Source: Mycobacterium yunnanensis
GTDB taxonomy: Bacteria; Actinomycetota; Actinomycetes; Mycobacteriales; Mycobacteriaceae
Assembly: GCF_025823185.1 (NCBI RefSeq)
Contig: NZ_JACKVK010000008.1
Coordinates: 1,228,312 to 1,292,311 of the forward strand
Length of the DNA: 64,000 nucleotides
Direction of reading: 5' to 3'
The stretch's first letter is position 1. Each line of letters starts with the position of its first letter. Below, in pieces: positions 57,324 through 64,000 of the stretch. A program made the position numbers and the translations under genes. A model generated the notes under the pieces. The model worked only from the letters and a program-made list of their open reading frames with translations. It was not told where the DNA came from and did not search any database.

Positions 57324-58370
57324 GTGACCTACGACCCGGGGCGTCGCCGGGCCGACGTGGGCGGCGGTCGGCAACCCGCACTACGCAGCGACTTCCGCGA
57401 GCCCCTGCGCGCGCAACGCGACCCGCTGGCCGACGCCGGCGGCCGCGTGCGGTCCAATCGCGACGACCATCAGCGCTGGCGGAAGCAGTCGTGGCTGGGG
57501 CGTTTCGTCTCCACCTACGGCTGGCGCGCCTACGCCCTGCCCATCTTGGCCGTCATCACCGTCCTGGTGGTCTACCAGGCCGTCACCGGAACCACCGCCC
57601 CCCCGACGCCGGTCAACGCCGAGGGGCCCGTCCAGGGTCCGCCCACCATCGGCGCCACGGGCACGGGAATCGTCGGCGCCCCACCCAAGGGAATGACGCA
57701 GTTCGACGCGAACCTCCCGACCGGGATCCTCCCGGAGGGTGGCCCGTTCACCGAGACCGGTGCCAAGACCTGGCACGTCGTCCCCGGGACGACGCCCAAG
57801 ATCGGGCAGGGCACCACCAAGTCCTTCACCTACACCGTCGAGGTGGAGGACGGGGTGGACACCACGTCCATGGGCGGTGACGAAGCCTTCGCCCGGATGG
57901 TCAGCGAGACCCTGGCCAACCCCAAGAGCTGGACGCACAACCCGCAGATCGCCTTCACCCGCGTCGACGATCCCACCCAGACCCCCGACTTCCGGGTCTC
58001 GCTGACCTCGCCGATGACCGTGCGCGAGGGCTGTGGGTACGACATTCCGCTCGAGGCGTCCTGCTACAACCCCGCCTACCTGGGCGACCAGTCCCGGGTG
58101 TTCATCAACGAGGCGCGCTGGGTGCGCGGCGCCGTCCCGTTCCAGGGCGACATCGGCTCCTACCGCCAGTACGTGATCAACCACGAGGTCGGGCACGCCA
58201 TCGGGTACCAGAAGCACGAACCGTGCGCCGACAACGGGGCGCTGGCGCCGATCATGATGCAGCAGACGTTCTCCACCAGCAACGACGACGACGCCCGGTT
58301 CGACCCGCAGTCGGTTCAGGCCGACGGCAAGACGTGCCGCTTCAACTCCTGGCCCTATCCGATCGCCTGA
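57324..58370 (+). CDS. DUF3152 protein with metzincin zinc motif (Rv3207c type)
   Basis: A 348-residue protein with a cytosolic basic N-terminus, one transmembrane helix (AYALPILAVITVLVVYQAV, about 72-90), and an extracytoplasmic domain. It contains HEVGHAIGYQKH at 287-298, an exact HExxHxxGxxH, followed by APIMMQ, a plausible Met-turn. These are hallmarks of metzincin proteases. Three or four Cys (ASCYN, EPCAD, GKTCRF, EGCGYD) may form disulphides. GTG 57324. Function not known. Confidence 0.88.
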   Translation: MTYDPGRRRADVGGGRQPALRSDFREPLRAQRDPLADAGGRVRSNRDDHQRWRKQSWLGRFVSTYGWRAYALPILAVITVLVVYQAVTGTTAPPTPVNAEGPVQGPPTIGATGTGIVGAPPKGMTQFDANLPTGILPEGGPFTETGAKTWHVVPGTTPKIGQGTTKSFTYTVEVEDGVDTTSMGGDEAFARMVSETLANPKSWTHNPQIAFTRVDDPTQTPDFRVSLTSPMTVREGCGYDIPLEASCYNPAYLGDQSRVFINEARWVRGAVPFQGDIGSYRQYVINHEVGHAIGYQKHEPCADNGALAPIMMQQTFSTSNDDDARFDPQSVQADGKTCRFNSWPYPIA

Positions 58371-58374
58371 TCCG

Positions 58375-59550
58375 ATGCCGTCGCTGCCCCCACTGGTCGA
58401 GCCCGCCGCGGAGCTGACGCGCGACGAGGTGGCGCGCTACAGCCGGCACGTGATCATCCCGGACGTCGGGGTCGACGGGCAGAAGCGGCTCAAGAACGCC
58501 CGCGTCCTGGTGATCGGCGCCGGTGGACTCGGCTCGCCGACGCTGCTGTACCTGGCCGCCGCCGGCGTGGGCACCCTGGGCATCGTCGACTTCGACGTCG
58601 TCGACGAATCCAACCTGCAGCGCCAGATCATCCACGGTCAGGCCGACGTCGGCCGACCCAAGGCCCAGAGCGCACGCGATTCCATCCTCGCGATCAACCC
58701 CCTGGTCGAGGTGCGGCTGCACGAGATTCGGCTCACCGCCGACAACGCCGTCGACCTGTTCGGGCAGTACGACCTGATCGTCGACGGCACCGACAACTTC
58801 GCCACCCGGTACCTCGTCAACGACGCCGCAGTGCTCGCAGGCAAGCCCTACGTCTGGGGCTCCATCTACCGCTTCGAGGGTCAGGTGTCGGTGTTCTGGG
58901 AGGACGCCCCCGACGGGCGAGGTCTGAACTACCGCGATCTGTACCCCGAGCCGCCGCCGCCGGGCATGGTGCCGTCGTGTGCCGAGGGCGGCGTCCTTGG
59001 CATCCTGTGCGGGTCGATCGCGTCGGTGATGGGCACCGAGGCCATCAAGCTGCTCGTCGGGATCGGTGAACCGCTGTTGGGTCGGCTGATGATGTACGAC
59101 GCCCTGGAGATGACGTATCGCACCATCACCATCCGCAAGGACCCCGAGACGCCCAGGATCACCGGGCTCGTCGACTACGACGAGTTCTGCGGCGTGGTGT
59201 CCGAGGCCGCGGTCGACGCGGCCGCCGACGCGACCGTCACACCCGGTGAACTTCGCGACATGCTCGACTCAGGCCGGCGCATCGCGCTGATCGACGTCCG
59301 CGAACCCGTCGAGTGGGCCATCAACCACATCGACGGGGCCGAGCTGGTCGCGAAGTCGGAGATCGACGCCGGCGACGGTCTGGCGAGACTGCCGCTCGAT
59401 CGGACGCTGGTGCTCTACTGCAAGACGGGGGTGCGTTCGGCCGAGGTGCTGGCCACCCTCAAGGGCGCGGGTTTCGCCGACGCGGTGCACCTGCAGGGCG
59501 GGATCGTGGCGTGGGCGCGGCAACTCGAACCCGACATGGTCATGTACTGA
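58375..59550 (+). CDS. moeZ: MoeZ (MoeB1), ThiF adenylyltransferase-sulphurtransferase
   Basis: A 391-residue protein. The N-terminal ThiF/E1-like domain carries GAGGLGSPTLLYLAAAGVGT and the D-x-D/N motif (IVDFDVVDESNLQRQ). The conserved Cys lies in MVPSCAEGGVLGILCG. The C-terminal rhodanese has active Cys in YCKTGVRSAE. It activates small sulphur carriers for molybdopterin, thiamine or cysteine synthesis (CysO/MoaD2/ThiS). ATG 58375 starts four bases after the DUF3152 stop. Confidence 0.94.
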   Translation: MPSLPPLVEPAAELTRDEVARYSRHVIIPDVGVDGQKRLKNARVLVIGAGGLGSPTLLYLAAAGVGTLGIVDFDVVDESNLQRQIIHGQADVGRPKAQSARDSILAINPLVEVRLHEIRLTADNAVDLFGQYDLIVDGTDNFATRYLVNDAAVLAGKPYVWGSIYRFEGQVSVFWEDAPDGRGLNYRDLYPEPPPPGMVPSCAEGGVLGILCGSIASVMGTEAIKLLVGIGEPLLGRLMMYDALEMTYRTITIRKDPETPRITGLVDYDEFCGVVSEAAVDAAADATVTPGELRDMLDSGRRIALIDVREPVEWAINHIDGAELVAKSEIDAGDGLARLPLDRTLVLYCKTGVRSAEVLATLKGAGFADAVHLQGGIVAWARQLEPDMVMY

Positions 59551-59586
59551 CGGCTCGATCGCGAGCCCACGCCTTAGGGTGAGTCT

Positions 59587-60441
59587 GTGAGTGCCGACAT
59601 GCCGCCCGATCACGTCCTGGCGGCGTTTGGCCTCTCGGGTGTCCGGCCCGTACCGCTGGGTTCCAGCTGGGAGGGTGGCTGGCGCTGCGGCGAAGTGGTG
59701 CTGTCGATGGTCGCCGAGCACGCGCGGGCGGGGTGGTCGGCGAAGGTCCGGGAGACGCTGTTCGTCGACGGGGTGCGCCTGGCCCGCCCGGTGCGCTCGA
59801 CCGACGGCCGCTACGTTGTGGCGGGTTGGCGAGCCGACACCTTCGTCACCGGGACCCCGGAGCCGCGCCACGACGAAGTGGTCTCCGCGGCGGTGCGGCT
59901 GCACGAAGCCACCGCCAAGCTCGAACGCCCGAGGTTCCTCACCCAGCCGCCGTCGGCACCGTGGTCCGACGTCGACGTCTTCATCGCCGCCGACCGCGCC
60001 GCCTGGGAGGACCGCCCGCTGCACGCGCTGCCGCCGGGTGCGCGCGTCGCGCCCGGTGGTGCCGACGGACAGCGCTCGATCGACCTGATCGCGCAGCTCG
60101 CCGCGTTGCGACGGCCGACCCGCAGCCCCAGCCAGCTCGTGCACGGGGACCTCTACGGCACGGTGCTCTTCGCAGGCACCGCGGCACCGGGCATCACGGA
60201 CATCACGCCCTACTGGCGACCGGCGTCGTGGGCGGCCGGGGTGGTCGTCGTCGACGCCCTGGCCTGGGGTGAGGCCGACGACGGGCTGGTCGAGCGATGG
60301 GCCCCTCTGCCGGAGTGGCCGCAGATGTTGTTGCGCGCGTTGATGTTCCGGCTGGCCGTCCACGCGCTGCATCCGCGGTCGACCGCGGCGGCGTTCCCTG
60401 GACTGGCCCGCACGGCGGCCCTGGTGCGCCTGATCCTGTAG
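59587..60441 (+). CDS. TIGR02569-family protein (Rv3205c type)
   Basis: A 284-residue actinobacterial protein related in fold to aminoglycoside phosphotransferase/kinase-like proteins: an N-lobe-like strand region (SWEGGWRCGEVVLSMV) and a C-lobe with LVHGDLYGTVLFAG, where the HGDLY is the catalytic-loop-like motif and TDITPYWRPASWA follows. No function is known. GTG 59587. It ends eight bases before the convergent alkyltransferase-like gene. Confidence 0.82.
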   Translation: MSADMPPDHVLAAFGLSGVRPVPLGSSWEGGWRCGEVVLSMVAEHARAGWSAKVRETLFVDGVRLARPVRSTDGRYVVAGWRADTFVTGTPEPRHDEVVSAAVRLHEATAKLERPRFLTQPPSAPWSDVDVFIAADRAAWEDRPLHALPPGARVAPGGADGQRSIDLIAQLAALRRPTRSPSQLVHGDLYGTVLFAGTAAPGITDITPYWRPASWAAGVVVVDALAWGEADDGLVERWAPLPEWPQMLLRALMFRLAVHALHPRSTAAAFPGLARTAALVRLIL

Positions 60442-60449
60442 TCGACGCG

Positions 60450-60746
60450 TCAGAATTCGTGCCGCACCTCGTTCAGCGCAATGCGGCCGTCGTCGGCGAG
60501 AACGCCTTCGGCTCTGAGGTTTTCGAGTTGGCGGGTGGCCAAGTGCGGTGCCGGCCGGCCCGACGCTCTGATCACCCGGTGCCAGGGCAGATCCGAGGAA
60601 TCGGTCCGCATGATCCAGGCGACGATGCGCGGGCTGGGAAGCCCTGCGGCGTCGGCGATGTCGCCGTAGGTCGAGACCTTGCCCGCGGGAATCGAGGCCA
60701 CCAGCGCGCGGACGGTCTCGACCTGCTCGTCGGTGATGGCGGCCAT
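60450..60746 (-). CDS. Alkyltransferase-like protein (ATL, MGMT fold)
   Basis: A 98-residue MGMT DNA-binding domain. The active-site motif PCHR of O6-alkylguanine transferases reads PWHR here, so no alkyl transfer is possible. The conserved Arg finger segment PRIVAWIMR and GKVSTYGDIA are present. ATLs flag O6-alkylguanine for nucleotide excision repair. ATG 60746. It is three bases after the LipV stop on the same strand. Confidence 0.92.
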   Translation of the reverse strand: MAAITDEQVETVRALVASIPAGKVSTYGDIADAAGLPSPRIVAWIMRTDSSDLPWHRVIRASGRPAPHLATRQLENLRAEGVLADDGRIALNEVRHEF

Positions 60747-60749
60747 CGA

Positions 60750-61532
60750 TCAGCCCACGAGGTCGCGGATCAGGCGGGCCGTCTCGGCGGGTCTGGCGAG
60801 CGGCACCATGTGGTCGCAGTCGACGTCGAGGAGGGTGAAGTCGGGGCCCAGCGCGGCACGCAGGGTCCCCACCAGTTCGTCGGTGACGTAGGGGGGTTGG
60901 GTTCTCGCGGCCCGCACGACCGTCGTCGGCGTGCCCGGCCTCGGCACGGCGATCGGTCGGGCCAGCTCGCTCCAGTAGGACATCACCGCCGGAAGGCCGA
61001 TGCGCCAGCCGACCCGGCCGCTGGGCAAGGTGACGAGGTGTTCGTCGAGTTCGCGCTCCAACTCCGTCGCGTCGACCTCACCCCAGGACCCCGAGGTCTT
61101 GTCGGCGCGCGCCTCGTCCCGGTCGGCGAAGTCCGGGGATTGCAGCATGGCGTCGGCGATCTCGCGCATCCAGTCGCCGTCGAGGCCCACGGCGGGGTCG
61201 AGCAGGATCAGACCGGCGACGAGGTCGGGGCGGGTCGCGGCGAGCGTGAGGGCGACGGCCCCGCCGAAGGAGTGCGCGACGACCCAGACCGGCGCGTCGG
61301 CCTCGGCGTCCAGCAGCCCGGCCAGCGCGGCGACGTTGGCCTCGATGGTCCACGGCGCGGCCCACGACGACCGGCCGTGACCCAGCAGGTCGGGGGCAAG
61401 GATCGGGTACTCGGCGAGGTGCCCCGAGGCGAGGGTCTCCCAGCGCTGGCCGTGCCCGGTCAACCCGTGCAGGGCCAGGATCCGGGGTGGTTGGTGGGGG
61501 CCGAAGCGGCGCACGCTCAGGAGGTCGGTCAC
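60750..61532 (-). CDS. lipV: Alpha/beta hydrolase LipV
   Basis: A 260-residue alpha/beta hydrolase. Oxyanion HGLTGHG, nucleophile elbow AHSFGG (Ser in GxSxG), DLLGHGRS and a C-terminal DCDHMVPLA with the catalytic His. Esterase/lipase substrate unknown. GTG 61532 is the start. It is divergent from adnA by 63 bases and co-directional with the ATL gene. Confidence 0.9.
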   Translation of the reverse strand: MTDLLSVRRFGPHQPPRILALHGLTGHGQRWETLASGHLAEYPILAPDLLGHGRSSWAAPWTIEANVAALAGLLDAEADAPVWVVAHSFGGAVALTLAATRPDLVAGLILLDPAVGLDGDWMREIADAMLQSPDFADRDEARADKTSGSWGEVDATELERELDEHLVTLPSGRVGWRIGLPAVMSYWSELARPIAVPRPGTPTTVVRAARTQPPYVTDELVGTLRAALGPDFTLLDVDCDHMVPLARPAETARLIRDLVG

Positions 61533-61595
61533 GGCGTCGATGCTGCCAGTCGCAAGGCGGGCGGTCTTGTCGTACCCCCGTGGTGACATGTCCTC

Positions 61596-64000
61596 ATGCC
61601 CGCCCCGCACACCGCATCGCCTCTCACCGTGCTGACCGATCCGGCGCTGCGCGGCACCGTGCGGCTGGTCGGTGGCCCGGGCACCGGGAAGACCTCGCTC
61701 CTGGTCGACGCCGCCGCCTCGCGCATCGCGGCGGGACTGGCGCCGGAATCGATTCTGCTGCTCACGGGTTCGGCACGTCTGAGCGCCACGGCCAGGGCCA
61801 TGGTCACCTCCGCGCTGCTGGAGAACGGTCCGTCGGCGGTGCGCGAGCCGATGGTGCGCACCGTGCACTCCTACGCCTTCGCCGTGCTGCGGCTGGCGGC
61901 CCAGCGCAACGGTGACCCGCCGCCGCGGCTGGTCACCAGCGCCGAACAGGACGGCGTCATCCGCGAACTGCTCGCCGGTGACCTCGAGGACGGCGCGGAC
62001 GCCTCGGTGCGGTGGCCTCGTCATCTGCTGCCCGCGCTGGGCACCGTCGGGTTCGCCAACGAACTGCGGGATCTGCTGGCACGCTGCACCGAGCGGGGTG
62101 TGGAACCGGCTGCGCTGCAACGCCTCGGCCGCCGCGCGGCCCGCCCGGAATGGGTGGCGGCGGGTCAGTTCGCGCAGGTCTACGAGCAGGTGATGGCGTT
62201 GCGGTCCGCGGTCGGCATGGCGGCGCCGCAGGCCACGGTGCCTGCGCTGGGCGCGGCCGAGTTGGTGGGTGCGGCCCTGGAGGCCTTCGCCTCCGACCCC
62301 GACCTGCTGGCCGCCGAGCGTAGCCGGATCCGGCTGCTGCTCGTCGACGACGCCCAAAACCTCGATCCGCAGGCCGCCCTGCTGGTGCGCGTGCTGGCCG
62401 CAGGTGCCGAACTGGCCGTCGTCGCAGGCGATCCGAACGAGTCGGTGTTCGGTTACCGCGGCGCCGACCCGGCCCTGCTGGGTGGGGACGACCAGCCGAG
62501 GATCGTGCTCGGCGAGTCACACCGGTGCGCCGCCGCGGTCGCCCGCGCGGTGACGGGTGTCGCGAGCCGGCTGCCCGGCGTCGACGACGCCCGGCAGCTG
62601 ACGGCGGTGGGGGACCGGCAGGGGTCGGTGAGGGTGCGGGTCGCCGCGTCCGAGCGTGCGGAGGCCGCCGTGATCGCCGACGCGCTGCGGCGGGCCCATC
62701 TCGTCGACGGCGTGCCGTGGTCGCAGATGGCCGTGGTCGTGCGGTCGATGTCCCGGGTGGGCGCCGGCCTCGCGCGGGCCCTGACGGTGGCGGGCGTCCC
62801 CGTCGCGCACCATGCGTCGACGGGCCCGCTCGCCGAACAGCCCGCCGTGGCGGCGCTGCTCGACGTCCTCGACGTCGTCTCCGGCGGTCTGGACGGCGAC
62901 CGCGCCCTGGCGCTGCTGACCGGCCCGATCGGCAGGGTGGACCCGGTGTCGTTGCGGCAGTTGCGCCGCACTCTGCGGCGGGTGGACGCGGGTGACGTTC
63001 CGCGCGACTTCGCCGATCTTCTCGTCGACGCACTCGATCCTGTCCGCCCCGTCCCCGGCGACGTGCCCGACCAGTTGGCCCGGGCCCTCACACGGGTGCG
63101 CAAGGTGCTGGCCGCGGCCAGCCGAAGCCAGTCCGAGGGTCTCGACCCACGGTTCACGCTGTGGCAGGCGTGGCATCAGACCGGCCTGCAGCGGCGGTGG
63201 TTGGCGGCCACCGAGCGGGCCGGTACGGCCGGGGTTCAAGCGGGCCGTGACCTCGACGGGGTGACCGCGCTGTTCGACGTGGTCGAGCAGTACGTCACCC
63301 ACACCACCGGTGCGACGCTGACCGGGTTCGTCGACCACGTGCGGTCGATGGTGCTGCCCGCCGGTGGCGAATCGAATGGCGGCGGTGACGCGGTGGCGGT
63401 GCTGTCGGCGCACGCGTCGCTGGGCCGGGAGTGGGAATTCGTCGTGGTCGCGGGTCTGCAGGAAGGCTTGTGGCCCAACGTCGTCCCGCGTGGCGGGGTA
63501 CTCGGAACCCAGCAGCTCGTCGACGTCCTCGACGGGATCGCCGACGGCACGTCCACCCGGGCGCCGCTGCTGGCCGAGGAGCGCAGGCTGTTGGTCGCCG
63601 CCCTCGGCAGAGCGCGCACGCACGTCCTGGTCACCGCCGTCGACGGGGACCAGGGCGACGACGCGGCGATGCCGTCCCCGTTCGTCGCCGAACTCGCCGC
63701 CTTGGCCACCGTGCCACCCGAGGCCGACCCCGAACCGGTCCGTGCCCCCCGGGTCTTGTCCCCCGCGGCGGTGGTCGGCAGGCTGCGGGCCGTGGTGTGT
63801 GCGGCGGACGGCACCGTCACCGACGACGTCCGCGCCTGTGCAGCAGCGCAATTGGCCCGGTTGGCACACGCCGGGGTGCCCGGTGCGAACCCGGAGCAGT
63901 GGTACGCCGGCACGACGGTCTCGACCGACGAGCCGCTGTGGGACGGTGACGCGCACGTCGTCACGCTGTCCCCGTCGACGCTGCAGACACTGTCGGACTG
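61596..64000 (+). CDS. adnA: ATP-dependent DNA helicase-nuclease subunit AdnA (cut by window edge)
   Basis: An ATG at 61596 opens an uninterrupted frame of 801 codons to the window end. Walker A is GGPGTGKT (residues 26-33), motif II LLLVDDAQNLDP, motif III VAGDPNESVFGYRGA and the later motif V-VI area LSAHASLGREWEFVVVAGL. AdnA with AdnB forms the mycobacterial RecBCD-like dsDNA end-resection motor; the C-terminal RecB-like nuclease lies beyond the window. Confidence 0.95.
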   Translation, partial: MPAPHTASPLTVLTDPALRGTVRLVGGPGTGKTSLLVDAAASRIAAGLAPESILLLTGSARLSATARAMVTSALLENGPSAVREPMVRTVHSYAFAVLRLAAQRNGDPPPRLVTSAEQDGVIRELLAGDLEDGADASVRWPRHLLPALGTVGFANELRDLLARCTERGVEPAALQRLGRRAARPEWVAAGQFAQVYEQVMALRSAVGMAAPQATVPALGAAELVGAALEAFASDPDLLAAERSRIRLLLVDDAQNLDPQAALLVRVLAAGAELAVVAGDPNESVFGYRGADPALLGGDDQPRIVLGESHRCAAAVARAVTGVASRLPGVDDARQLTAVGDRQGSVRVRVAASERAEAAVIADALRRAHLVDGVPWSQMAVVVRSMSRVGAGLARALTVAGVPVAHHASTGPLAEQPAVAALLDVLDVVSGGLDGDRALALLTGPIGRVDPVSLRQLRRTLRRVDAGDVPRDFADLLVDALDPVRPVPGDVPDQLARALTRVRKVLAAASRSQSEGLDPRFTLWQAWHQTGLQRRWLAATERAGTAGVQAGRDLDGVTALFDVVEQYVTHTTGATLTGFVDHVRSMVLPAGGESNGGGDAVAVLSAHASLGREWEFVVVAGLQEGLWPNVVPRGGVLGTQQLVDVLDGIADGTSTRAPLLAEERRLLVAALGRARTHVLVTAVDGDQGDDAAMPSPFVAELAALATVPPEADPEPVRAPRVLSPAAVVGRLRAVVCAADGTVTDDVRACAAAQLARLAHAGVPGANPEQWYAGTTVSTDEPLWDGDAHVVTLSPSTLQTLSD

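Overview
The window is chromosomal DNA of a high-GC actinobacterium, almost certainly a Mycolicibacterium (fast-growing or environmental Mycobacterium). The evidence is gene content and gene order. From memory of the family, the run fbiA / whiB2 / manB-tobH-manA / alkB-rubA-rubB / ahcY-tmk-mtrA-mtrB-lpqB / comF-hpf-secA1 / desA3 / rsgA-aroA / sigH-rshA / pdtaS-whiB1 / entC-gpm2 / parA / rhlE / fasR / moeZ / lipV / adnA matches the M. tuberculosis interval around Rv3261 to Rv3202c in inverted orientation. No database was available, so names rest on recognised motifs, protein length and neighbourhood.

Layout. 1-4.5 kb: 5' end of fbiA (F420 synthesis, cut by the window edge), divergent from whiB2/whmD; then a degenerate zincin, a DUF3499 protein and phosphomannomutase. 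4.5-9.6 kb: mannose-6-phosphate isomerase, a CDF metal transporter, an FAD oxidoreductase and an amino-acid permease. 9.6-14 kb: alkane hydroxylase with two rubredoxins and a TetR regulator, a DszC/acyl-CoA-dehydrogenase-like flavoprotein and an ECF sigma factor. 14.3-20.7 kb: ahcY, tmk and the cell-envelope two-component operon mtrA-mtrB-lpqB. 20.8-24.6 kb: an accessory island between lpqB and comF. It is a three-gene type VII (ESX) cassette resembling esxF-esxE-cpnT, ending in a toxin tip that is not the classical NAD glycohydrolase, followed by a translationally coupled candidate immunity gene and a gene-free, atypical-composition scar.

24.6-34.4 kb: comF, ribosome-hibernation factor, secA1, a WS/DGAT-like acyltransferase, and the electron-transfer partner plus fatty-acid desaturase DesA3, which share a palindromic operator. 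34.4-43 kb: tandem aldo-keto reductases, rsgA, aroA, an SRAP DNA-protein-crosslink sensor, two methyltransferases, an SDR and a YbaK deacylase. 43-46.5 kb: sigH with its anti-sigma factor, a 30-codon ribosomal protein gene (bL37) read antiwise, a biotinyl carrier protein, the PdtaS sensor kinase and whiB1. 46.7-64 kb: a lipid/diacylglycerol kinase, isochorismate synthase, a phosphoglycerate-mutase-like phosphatase, an orphan ParA, the DEAD-box helicase RhlE, a MiaE-like ferritin fold, an orphan MmpS-like protein, FasR, a membrane-anchored metzincin (DUF3152), MoeZ, an alkyltransferase-like protein, LipV and the start of adnA (runs off the window).

Most of the window is conserved housekeeping and envelope-stress DNA. 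The ESX toxin-immunity cassette at 20.8-24.6 kb is the strongest candidate for something undescribed: a conserved CpnT-type delivery body carrying a different C-terminal effector and a matching immunity gene of no family I recognise.
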